Below are positions 34,976 to 42,281 of a DNA stretch of 64,000 bases, one piece after another (within the stretch, counting starts at the first letter, position 1; each line of letters opens with the position of its first letter). Position numbers and translations under genes: made by a program. The stretch comes from CAZMNY01 sp964567745 (GTDB lineage Bacteria; Planctomycetota; Planctomycetia; Pirellulales; Pirellulaceae): positions 39,002-103,001 of the forward strand of contig CAZMNY010000030.1 in assembly GCA_964567745.1 (NCBI GenBank). The letters are read 5' to 3'. The notes beneath the pieces were generated by a model. That model did not search any database, was not told where the DNA came from, and saw nothing but the letters and a program-made list of their open reading frames with translations.

Positions 34976-35872
34976 ATGCTTTTTGACACTCATACCAACT
35001 TGATGTGGTATCCCGATCATCTCTCCGATGAATTCGTTCAGTTCGCCTGGGAGGCCAAACGCGCCAAAATGAAGCTCTCGGACGATGTCTACTTTGCGGG
35101 CAGTGAAAGTCAGGAAGCAAATGCCTTCGACTCAAAACCAGAACAACTTCTGGATGCGACGGCCGATGTCGACAAGGCGATCGTCTTTGGCATCAAAGCT
35201 CCGTTCACCGGAATCAATTGCGATCAGGAGTTGATTGCTAGATTCGTGTCGGACCACTCTGACAAGTTTATTGGATGGTGCTCAGTCGACCCGAACGATG
35301 AGGATTGTGTCGAGCAACTGGAACACTACGTCAACAACTTGGGTCTTCGCGGCCTCAAGTGCTCGCCGATTTATCAGAACTGGGATCCGCAAGATCCGAA
35401 ACACCTGCCGCTGTTTCGCAAGGCCGAGTCGCTGGGGATTCCGGTCAACATCCATCAAGGCACGTCGTTTGTACGCACCGGTCCGCTGAAGTTCGCGAAT
35501 CCGATTCAGCTCGAGGACATCGCGGTTGCCTGTCCTGACTTGCGAATTGTGATCAGTCACATGGGCCATCCCTGGGAGGACGAGTGCGTCGTGTTGATTC
35601 GAAAGCACCCGAATCTCTACACGAATGTCTCGGCGCTTCACTATCGTCCGTTGCGACATTATCAAGCGTTCATGTCGGCGATCGAATACGGCGTCGAGCA
35701 CAAGTTGATTTTCGGATCCGATTTTCCTTCGGCCACAGCGTCACAAGTGATCGCCGGGCAAAACAAGGTCAATGACGTCGTTGCTGGGACCAACCTGCCG
35801 AAGGTTGGGCAGGAGGTGATTCATGACATCATCTACGAAAACTGGAAGGCATTGCTGCCCGAGTACGCTTGA
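34976..35872 (+). CDS. Amidohydrolase-2 family protein, paralogue B
   Basis: 298 residues from ATG 34976 (MLFDTHTNLMWYP). Note THTN in place of the usual HxH at the start: the second metal His is Asn here. Other sites remain: NIHQGTSFVRTG, IVISHMGHPWEDE, LIFGSDFPSAT. It shares long patterns with paralogue A at 30688. The N-terminal loss suggests altered metal binding or a decarboxylase-like site; family members vary here. Its stop overlaps the frame of the kelch gene upstream region; that gene starts 92 bp later. Confidence 0.83.
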   Translation: MLFDTHTNLMWYPDHLSDEFVQFAWEAKRAKMKLSDDVYFAGSESQEANAFDSKPEQLLDATADVDKAIVFGIKAPFTGINCDQELIARFVSDHSDKFIGWCSVDPNDEDCVEQLEHYVNNLGLRGLKCSPIYQNWDPQDPKHLPLFRKAESLGIPVNIHQGTSFVRTGPLKFANPIQLEDIAVACPDLRIVISHMGHPWEDECVVLIRKHPNLYTNVSALHYRPLRHYQAFMSAIEYGVEHKLIFGSDFPSATASQVIAGQNKVNDVVAGTNLPKVGQEVIHDIIYENWKALLPEYA

Positions 35873-35964
35873 GAGTCTTGATAGCAAGGATGAGCGGACC
35901 GACACGCCAACGAAACATATCAACTCCGCCCAACCGCATCGACGTGCAAAGAAAGGCGAAATCA

Positions 35965-37056
35965 ATGAAACTGACAGGCCGTACAAAATTCGTGTGGGCA
36001 CTGCTGCTCTCAATATCAGTTGTCGCCGTTGGCGCTGCGGGAGAGTTGACCGCTGAAGATTACAAGTGGGTGAAGGTGACGATGAAGGCCGAGTTCGCTC
36101 CGCGCGACGAAGCGGGCGCTTTGTCGTACCGCGGGGCGATGTGGTTGCTTGGCGGTTGGAATCCGATCGGGGCTCACCGCAAGTTCTTTCCGAGAATCTG
36201 CAACAACGAGGTTTGGCGTTCATCGAATGGCCAACAATGGTCGCTGGTGAAGCCAAACACGTTCAAGGATCAGTCATTCGACGCCAAAGCGGATTGGGAG
36301 GGTCGACACACGGCGGGTTACGCGGTGTTTCGAGACCGGATGTGGATTGTTGGCGGCGACGTCAATCAAGGGCATTATCAGAACGACGTGTGGAACTCGA
36401 AGGACGGCCGCGACTGGAAGTTGGTCAGTCGCGCAACTCCGCCGTGGGCGCCTCGAGCTCTTCACTACACCGTGGTCCACAATGATCGCATCTGGGTGAT
36501 CGGCGGTCAGACCATGCCCGCTTTCCAAAAGCTACCCCAGCAATCGAACAAGGCGCACGCGGATGAAAAATTCTATCGCGACGTCTGGACCACAACGGAC
36601 GGCGCCAACTGGGTCGAAGTCAAGCCGCGCGAACCGTGCTGGTCGGCACGTGGCATGATTGGCGGCAGCGCTGTCATGAACGGCCGAATTTGGATTCTTG
36701 GCGGAGGCACCTATGACACGCCGCGAACGCCGACCCGCAAGTTTCACAACGATGTCTGGAGCTCGGCAAATGGAGTCGATTGGAAACAGCACACCAAAGC
36801 GGCGCCGTGGACGCCCAGACAGTACCACGACGTAGCGGCTTGGGATGGTCAGTTGTGGGTGATGGAGGGCTACAATGCGAAGGGCGGAAATCGCAACGAC
36901 GTTTGGCGCTCGGCTGACGGCGTCAACTGGCGGGAGGTGCCCGATACCCCTTGGAAACCGCGACACGCCGCGAGCGTGTTTGTGCATGACGACGCGCTTT
37001 GGATGGTCGCTGGGAACAACATGGAGTCTGACGTCTGGAAACTGGTTCGCAAATAG
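35965..37056 (+). CDS. Exported kelch-repeat beta-propeller protein
   Basis: 363 residues from ATG 35965, giving a signal peptide (MKLTGRTKFVWALLLSISVV). Six blades are visible, each with a W-x-(I/L/V)GG type strand: MWLLGGWNP, MWIVGGDVN, IWVIGGQTM, IWILGGGTY, LWVMEGYNA, LWMVAGNNM, and each followed by DVW-S--G--W. Kelch propellers serve as binding scaffolds or as oxidase/epimerase barrels such as N-acetylneuraminate epimerase. Within the island it may bind or convert the sugar-acid substrate in the periplasm. Lies 15 bp before the next enolase-superfamily gene. Confidence 0.85.
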   Translation: MKLTGRTKFVWALLLSISVVAVGAAGELTAEDYKWVKVTMKAEFAPRDEAGALSYRGAMWLLGGWNPIGAHRKFFPRICNNEVWRSSNGQQWSLVKPNTFKDQSFDAKADWEGRHTAGYAVFRDRMWIVGGDVNQGHYQNDVWNSKDGRDWKLVSRATPPWAPRALHYTVVHNDRIWVIGGQTMPAFQKLPQQSNKAHADEKFYRDVWTTTDGANWVEVKPREPCWSARGMIGGSAVMNGRIWILGGGTYDTPRTPTRKFHNDVWSSANGVDWKQHTKAAPWTPRQYHDVAAWDGQLWVMEGYNAKGGNRNDVWRSADGVNWREVPDTPWKPRHAASVFVHDDALWMVAGNNMESDVWKLVRK

Positions 37057-37071
37057 ACCGACAGTTCAACC

Positions 37072-38238
37072 ATGAAGATCACTCGTATTGAAGCCGTCCC
37101 AATCAACGTCCCTTTGAAGCCCGGGATGACGACAAAGACGTCGCACGGCGAGCACGCCACGTCGCCGTATGTCATCGTCCGAGTCCACGTGGACAACGGG
37201 CTCATTGGTCTGGGAGAAGCCACAGTCGCGCCGCGTTGGAGCGGTGAAACCAGTCATGGCGCCGTGGCGATCATTCACGGACTGATCTCGCCGGCGCTCG
37301 CAGGCGAGGATCCGCGGCGAGTGAACCATTTGCGCTGCAAAATCGACGCCGCCATCCGACTCAACCCCTTCACAAAAGCGGCGGTCGAGATGGCGCTATG
37401 GGACATCGGCGGGAAGGCGCTCGATGCGCCGGTCTATCAATTGCTTGGCGGCAAGTTCCGAGATGAAATGCCGATTCGCATGGTCGTCGGCTCGATCGAC
37501 ATTCCGCAAGCAGTGGATCTGGCTGGCCAGTTTCTTGAGCGAGGTGTTCGGTGTTTGAAAGTGAAAGTTGGGCTGAATCCCGATCAAGACGTAGCGCGAG
37601 TGAAGGCGATGCGCGAATTGGCCGGGTCAGAGATTCCGATTAGCGTCGACGCCAATTGCGGTTGGACTCTGGTTCAAGCGAAGCGAACACTCGGGCGCCT
37701 GCGCGAGTTTGATATTCTGTTTGCGGAACAACCGATTCCGACTGGCGACCCAGCGGAGATGGCCGAGCTGCGACGTCAAACGGATATTCCCATCATGGCG
37801 GATGAGAGCGCGTTTACGATCGGCGACGCGAGACGCTTAATTGCGGAACGTTCGGTCGATATCATCAGCGTCTATCCCGGCAAGAACGGAGGCATTCAGA
37901 ATACGGTCGAGGTGGTGCATACAGCCAAGTCGGCGGGTGTTCCATGCGCGATGGGAAGCAATCTTGAACTCGGCATCGGCACGGCGGCCATGCTGCATTT
38001 GGGCGCCGCGCTGCCATCGATTGCAAGTGAACAATATCCGGGTGACTTCATCGGTCCGCTCTATCATCAAGCCGACATGTTGAAGTCGCCGCTCACGCTC
38101 GGTCCCGCGGCCGCTCAAGTGCCCGACGGCCCTGGACTTGGCGTCGAATTGGACGAAGACCAACTTGAACAATACCGCGACCACAGCACCGTCGCTCAGG
38201 CCACCGGCGGCACGACGAGTCTGACGTTTGAAGGCTGA
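37072..38238 (+). CDS. Enolase-superfamily enzyme (muconate cycloisomerase / dipeptide epimerase type)
   Basis: 388 residues. It has the two-lysine arrangement of the MLE subgroup: KVKVGLNPD (KxK), SVDANCGW (Asp), FAEQPI (Glu), IMADESAF (Asp) and VYPGKNGGI (second Lys). That set fits cycloisomerases, o-succinylbenzoate synthases and dipeptide epimerases rather than mandelate racemase. The distal end (GPGLGVELDED) is normal. The gene completes the plus-strand run 33550-38238, tightly spaced; the VOC gene converges on it with 26 bp between. Confidence 0.87.
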   Translation: MKITRIEAVPINVPLKPGMTTKTSHGEHATSPYVIVRVHVDNGLIGLGEATVAPRWSGETSHGAVAIIHGLISPALAGEDPRRVNHLRCKIDAAIRLNPFTKAAVEMALWDIGGKALDAPVYQLLGGKFRDEMPIRMVVGSIDIPQAVDLAGQFLERGVRCLKVKVGLNPDQDVARVKAMRELAGSEIPISVDANCGWTLVQAKRTLGRLREFDILFAEQPIPTGDPAEMAELRRQTDIPIMADESAFTIGDARRLIAERSVDIISVYPGKNGGIQNTVEVVHTAKSAGVPCAMGSNLELGIGTAAMLHLGAALPSIASEQYPGDFIGPLYHQADMLKSPLTLGPAAAQVPDGPGLGVELDEDQLEQYRDHSTVAQATGGTTSLTFEG

Positions 38239-38264
38239 TCGATTCAGTCGGGATCTAAGTTTCG

Positions 38265-38717
38265 TCAACTGCCGGCGCCTGATGGCCACTGAATAAGTTC
38301 AAGCCAATTCGATTCTGGATCTTGTGCGTAGACCACGCCGATCGGTCCGTTTGGACTATCGGAGAACTTCGGCTCCGTGACAAATCGAACGCCTTTGGCT
38401 TTGAGCGTATCGTAGACCTGCCGGATGTCGCTGACGTTGAAGCAAATGTGGCCGGCGCCGAGTCGGTGTTTGTCGACATGTCCATCCGGGGCTGGCGGGT
38501 CGAGGTACCGAACGAGTTCGATTTGATGTTGTGATTCGGTCCAGCCGAGAAACACGAGTTTTCGCCGCGCGTTCGGAATGCCCGTGTGATTCCCTTCGGG
38601 CGGAGCAACTGAGTGCAATTCCAAAAGGACGCTGAGACCGAGTTCTTCCGTATAGAAACGGACCATCACGTCGAGGTCGTCGACGACAATACCCGTGTGA
38701 TGTAGTCCGGTAATCAT
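38265..38717 (-). CDS. VOC-family (glyoxalase / methylmalonyl-CoA-epimerase-like) metalloprotein
   Basis: 150 residues from ATG 38717, with AAGGAG six bases upstream. Two beta-alpha-beta-beta-beta modules: ITGLHHTGIVVDDLDVMVRF (metal His in HHTGI) and GAGHICFNVSDIRQVYDTL (His), then FSDSPNGPIGVVYAQDPESN and WLELIQ (Glu). The family covers glyoxalase I, epimerases and dioxygenases. Its position at the end of the island suggests a role in the same pathway, but it could be independent. An in-frame start further upstream is not supported. Confidence 0.85.
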   Translation of the reverse strand: MITGLHHTGIVVDDLDVMVRFYTEELGLSVLLELHSVAPPEGNHTGIPNARRKLVFLGWTESQHQIELVRYLDPPAPDGHVDKHRLGAGHICFNVSDIRQVYDTLKAKGVRFVTEPKFSDSPNGPIGVVYAQDPESNWLELIQWPSGAGS

Positions 38718-39259
38718 TGGGCTCTCCTTGTTTGAGTCGATAGTCGGATGCGTTGCCCTGAAGGGCAACGGTGTGAAGCATTTTTGCCCACAGCTATTCT
38801 GGGTCGCAGCGTAACGATCCGTGTTTTCGGCGCCAATCATAAAGGCCAAAACAAAAAAACGAGCCGCCTCTCCCCCGACGCGTGAGAGCTCGTGAGAGGC
38901 CGAAGCGCGTCGAACAAAGCCCCCTCACCCCAACCCTCTCCCCTCAAATCATCCGCGGATATGACTTCGCGAAATGGGGACAGGTTAGCGCGGACGATTC
39001 GGGGGCGAGGGGGCACGCGCAAGCGATTCCCGTTTCGTCGATGACTTGTCAAAATGCTACAGCGTTGCCTATCAGGGTCGTTGAGTCAGAGGGCACCACT
39101 GACGTCGTTACGATCGGAGTTTTCGTTCGAGGAGCTAAGATCGAACGGTTATTGAAGCTGGGTTGAGTCGGCGGCCGAGAATGACAATGAGGGTCTTCGT
39201 TTAGGCGGCGTCGGTGGCGGACCGACGCGATTGTGCCTATCGCAATCTGATTCTCCTCA
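38718..39259. other. Gene-free region with palindrome and C-rich repeat
   Basis: CGTTGCCCT-GA-AGGGCAACG at 38751-38770 is a perfect 9+2+9 hairpin in the leader of the VOC gene; a variant GTTGCCCC-GA-AGGGGaGCAAC is at 50390-50410. About 38920-38945 holds CCCTCACCCCAACCCTCTCC, a stretch also partly found at 48436-48479. Short open frames here look non-coding. Nothing else is recognised. Confidence 0.6.
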
Positions 39260-40021
39260 TTGGAGTTCAGCCCAGTGGATGCATCCACCTCGTGGTCCAA
39301 CTATTTTCGCGAATCTTCGCGGCCGCTTTCGAGCCTGCTGTTCGTCGCTCCGTTGTTGCTGGCGTACGAGGGCGGAGTGATGGTGTTGGGCCGCAGCGCG
39401 GTCCGCAACGGGGCCGATGTCTGGTTGCGCGACTCGTTGGACCGGATCGGATTTGGGCACTATTTCCTGTTGCCGATTCTAACCTGCGGGCTGCTGCTGG
39501 CATGGCATCATATGCGCCGCGAAGCGTGGCAGGTCAATTGGAGCGTCTGTTACGGGATGATGGTCGAGTCGGTTTTGTTTGGCTGGATCTTACTTTTGCT
39601 CGCCCAGCTGCAAGGCTCGTTTTTCGAAGCCCAGATCAAAGTCGATGATTACGCGAACATTCGATCGGCGGCGAGGCTGATTGGATACATCGGCGCGGGT
39701 GTCTATGAGGAACTGTTGTTCCGATTGATGTTGTTGCCTGCCGTGATCGTATCGCTCAAGGCGTTCGGCGTCCCGCTCAAGTGGTCAGCGGGGATTGCCG
39801 TGGTGGCGACCAGTTTGGTTTTTGCCGGTGCCCACTATCAAGTCGACATCGACTTTGCCGGTTTCCAATTCGCCTCAACGCACGGCGAATCATTTGAGTG
39901 GTTCAGTTTCAGCTTTCGCGCGCTTGCCGGCGTTTTCTTTTCCATCTTGTTCGTCGTGCGAGGCTTTGGCATCGCCGTCGGCGCTCACGCTCTGTATGAC
40001 GTGCTCGTTCTCGTCACGTAG
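39260..40021 (+). CDS. CPBP-family intramembrane protease (Abi/Rce1-like)
   Basis: 253 residues with TTG start (GTG 39275 is an alternative). Seven or so hydrophobic segments. The family signature YEELLFRLMLLPAV stands near residues 149-163 (paired Glu, then Arg), with FAGAHYQVD (His) near 194 and VGAHALYDVLV (His) near the end. CPBP proteins are glutamate-type membrane proteases related to CAAX prenyl endopeptidase. The substrate is unknown; no bacteriocin cluster is nearby. It follows the island after a gap and probably forms its own unit. Confidence 0.87.
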   Translation: MEFSPVDASTSWSNYFRESSRPLSSLLFVAPLLLAYEGGVMVLGRSAVRNGADVWLRDSLDRIGFGHYFLLPILTCGLLLAWHHMRREAWQVNWSVCYGMMVESVLFGWILLLLAQLQGSFFEAQIKVDDYANIRSAARLIGYIGAGVYEELLFRLMLLPAVIVSLKAFGVPLKWSAGIAVVATSLVFAGAHYQVDIDFAGFQFASTHGESFEWFSFSFRALAGVFFSILFVVRGFGIAVGAHALYDVLVLVT

Positions 40022-40141
40022 TCGACCAGCTCGGACGACTCGCCGATGCGTCGCGATAATATTCACGCGTGTCAATACCTAAACTGAGCGAAATAATTCC
40101 CCGTTAAACTGGCTTTGTTGAGCCCGCCTTAACGACGTATA

Positions 40142-40747
40142 ATGGCAAGCCAGAGGAACTCAATATTTCATCGGCGATTGCCGAATTCATACAAGGATTC
40201 TCCATTGCTTTCGGTCAGGCCCAAAGTTGCGGAGCTTGCGTTCAAGTTATATGGACGTGCACTTCATCCAGAATTGTTTCAGGTCTATCAGTCTCGCACG
40301 CTTGAGCGAGGCGATTATTCGGCCACAATCGACATCACCACAGCGGGCCATGTCGTCAACTGGCGATACAAGGGCACAACGCTGACAGAAGTTGCCGCCT
40401 CGGCGCAACATCCTCTTCCCGTCAAACGGCGTTTGCTGAATTGCCGTCTGCACGGTGAACACACCGATAAAGTCAAGTGCCGATCGGGCGTGTCGTATCA
40501 GGTGAGTTTTCAATTGGAGCCGGTTGAACCAGAATTTTTCTGGACTTTCCAAGAGGAACTGGCTCGCGAAGGCGAACGCAAAGGCCTCTTGCACCAATTT
40601 CAGTCGAGCGGGCGGATGGCGTTAGGCGCCTTGAGTTACATCCATGTCGAAACGCGGAACCGATGCCTTTCCGTTCACGCATTTCACACTTTCCCCGACG
40701 ACTATGCGATTGTCAAATGTCAGTCGCTCTTCAAAATCGGCGAGTAA
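40142..40747 (+). CDS. DUF2617-like cytoplasmic protein
   Basis: 201 residues, no membrane segment. Recognisable family-like text: SVRPKVAELAFKLYGRALHPELF near 24-46, ITTAGHVVNWRYKGTTLTEV near 66-85, and HVETRNRCLSVHAFHTFPDD near the C-terminus. DUF2617 proteins are conserved in planctomycetes without a known role. The ORF start could be moved to a Leu/Val start before SVRPKV; ATG 40142 is kept. It converges with the alpha/beta hydrolase, with a dispersed palindrome in the gap. Confidence 0.65.
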   Translation: MASQRNSIFHRRLPNSYKDSPLLSVRPKVAELAFKLYGRALHPELFQVYQSRTLERGDYSATIDITTAGHVVNWRYKGTTLTEVAASAQHPLPVKRRLLNCRLHGEHTDKVKCRSGVSYQVSFQLEPVEPEFFWTFQEELAREGERKGLLHQFQSSGRMALGALSYIHVETRNRCLSVHAFHTFPDDYAIVKCQSLFKIGE

Positions 40748-40748
40748 C

Positions 40749-40775
40749 GTCGCCTTTCGCTCCGCGAAAGTGGCG
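40749..40775. repeat. Dispersed CTTTCGC/GCGAAAG palindrome, copy 2
   Basis: GTCGCCTTTCGCTCCGCGAA plus AGTGGCG: arms CGCC-CTTTCGC and GCGAAAG-GGCG, a strong hairpin right after the DUF2617 stop and before the convergent hydrolase stop. It suits a bidirectional terminator here. See copies at 31553, 42197 and 42247. Confidence 0.65.
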
Positions 40776-40807
40776 CTCGTTGGTCAAGGCAAGGCTGGCG
40801 CGGCGAT

Positions 40808-41596
40808 CTACCAGAGAATCTGTCGCATCGCGGCGTTGACTTCGGCGGGGCGTTCCAATGGCGCGAGATGTCCGGCGTCGGCAATTTCCATGTACTCGGC
40901 GCGGGGGAACGACGCGGCCAGAGTTTGCATTGAATCGGGCGGAGTGATCTCGTCGTCGGATCCGCCGAGCACCAGGGCGGGTTGGTCGATACCGGCGAGC
41001 TTATCGTTGAAGTCGGTGCGGTTGGCCATGCCGCGGAGAGCGGAGGCGACGCCGACGGGACTCGCATCCAGAATCGACTGACGCACCTCATCGACGGTAT
41101 CGCGACGTCGGTCGAGTGTTGTCTTCGAGAATAATCGCGGAATCATCCCTGACGCGAGCGTCTCAACTCCTTTGACCAAAAGTTCCTCCGCCGTTCGAAT
41201 GCGTTGCCGTGCAATCTCGTCGGAATCCGCGTCGGCTCGAGTGTTGCAGAGTATGATCTTGGCGATTCGTTCGGTGTGGCGGGCGATAAACTCGAGCGCA
41301 ACGTATCCGCCCATCGACAGTCCGCATATTGCGATCGGCTCTTTGACGCGCATCTTGTCGAGCAATTCAGCGAGGTCGTCCGCATAGTCCTCCATCCGCA
41401 TCGCGCCCGTGCTGATGTCGCTCTCTCCAAAACCGCGAAGGTCGGGAGCGATCACGGTGTACCGATCGGAGAGGCCGTTAATCTGATTTCGCCACATCCG
41501 ATGATTTAACGGGAATCCGTGGATCAGCAAAAGCGCTCGGCCCGAGCCGTATACGCCTGCATTCAAGTTCGCTCGTGACAGTTCGTAGCGCGTCAT
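40808..41596 (-). CDS. Alpha/beta-fold hydrolase
   Basis: 262 residues from ATG 41596 (MTRYELSRANLNAG); 21 upstream codons look non-coding. Fold marks: LLLIHGFPLNHRMWRNQI (oxyanion HG), APDLRGFGESD, the nucleophile elbow GLSMGGYVAL near residue 95, and the catalytic-His end DAGHLAPLERP. Asp is in LVLGGSDDEITP. Such enzymes hydrolyse esters, lactones or similar (3-oxoadipate enol-lactonase-like by order of motifs). It starts 91 bp after the DUF2752 gene on the same strand; the substrate is unknown. Confidence 0.87.
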   Translation of the reverse strand: MTRYELSRANLNAGVYGSGRALLLIHGFPLNHRMWRNQINGLSDRYTVIAPDLRGFGESDISTGAMRMEDYADDLAELLDKMRVKEPIAICGLSMGGYVALEFIARHTERIAKIILCNTRADADSDEIARQRIRTAEELLVKGVETLASGMIPRLFSKTTLDRRRDTVDEVRQSILDASPVGVASALRGMANRTDFNDKLAGIDQPALVLGGSDDEITPPDSMQTLAASFPRAEYMEIADAGHLAPLERPAEVNAAMRQILW

Positions 41597-41687
41597 GTTG
41601 AGATACCATTCATACCAGAGCAAGACGGAAATGCCGCGGGTCGGTCGAGGCCGATGCACGAACGTGTCAGGCGGCTGTCCAATTCAA

Positions 41688-42170
41688 TCATAGCAACATT
41701 GACAGCCGGACCGCCCATTGGATTATCAGCAGGGCGACTGTCAGCGCGAGGAAACTCGGCCCAGCCCATCCCAAATCGATCTCAGGTCGGTGTTGCTTGA
41801 GCCGCCGGATCTGCAGAATACGAAATGGAACTTGAAATGCGACGACCAAGTAGAGAAACAGTCCAGCTGGATTGAAGCTCCACGCTTCTTCGATCCGCCC
41901 GTGACTGAGGCTGACGAAACATCGAGTCAACCCGCAGCCTGGGCAATCGAGTCCGGTCATGCGTTTGAAGGTGCAGATCCCTGGGAGCGGGACCGATGCG
42001 AACGGTGCGGTGACGGCCGAATCTCGCACGTCGAGAAAGATCGAAACGGCGAGCGTTCCGCCACAGACGATAAGCGTGACCCAATGAAATCCGAGCGACG
42101 CTCGTTCGGGCGCGACCGCGCGGGGATGCCGTACCAGCGGCAGCTCACTCGTCTCGTCCGATGGCGCCAT
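41688..42170 (-). CDS. DUF2752 small membrane protein
   Basis: 160 residues with three hydrophobic segments (about 30-46, 100-116, 138-156). The signature CPGCGLTRCFVSLSHGRIEEAWSFNP, quoted here only in part as CPGCGLTRCFVSLSHG, is the conserved DUF2752 core with paired cysteines near a short loop. The family is widespread, of unknown function. It probably is transcribed with the alpha/beta hydrolase downstream. Confidence 0.88.
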   Translation of the reverse strand: MAPSDETSELPLVRHPRAVAPERASLGFHWVTLIVCGGTLAVSIFLDVRDSAVTAPFASVPLPGICTFKRMTGLDCPGCGLTRCFVSLSHGRIEEAWSFNPAGLFLYLVVAFQVPFRILQIRRLKQHRPEIDLGWAGPSFLALTVALLIIQWAVRLSMLL

Positions 42171-42196
42171 GGAATAATCAGATCGTCTTATTGTTG

Positions 42197-42215
42197 ACTT
42201 TCGCGGTGCGAAAGT
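42197..42215. repeat. Short perfect palindrome ACTTTCGC-GGT-GCGAAAGT
   Basis: An 8+3+8 perfect hairpin in the 110-bp gap between DUF2752 and the repeat protein gene. It is the core of the 31553/40749/42247 repeat family without its outer arms. Confidence 0.55.
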
Positions 42216-42246
42216 TGCGAGTGTTGGTTATGTGTTCTTCGGACTA

Positions 42247-42274
42247 CGCCACTTTCTCGGAGCGAAAAGGCGAC
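42247..42274. repeat. Dispersed CTTTCGC/GCGAAAG palindrome, copy 3 (reverse)
   Basis: CGCCACTTTCTCGGAGCGAA followed by AAGGCGAC is the reverse complement of copy 2 with two changes. Located just after the repeat-protein stop at 42282; it may end that minus-strand transcript. Confidence 0.6.
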
Positions 42275-42281
42275 TGACGAG

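Noticed and set aside
38882..39166. Short plus frame in the C-rich gap
   Set aside because: Overlaps dispersed repeats, has no start signal and no family-like text.
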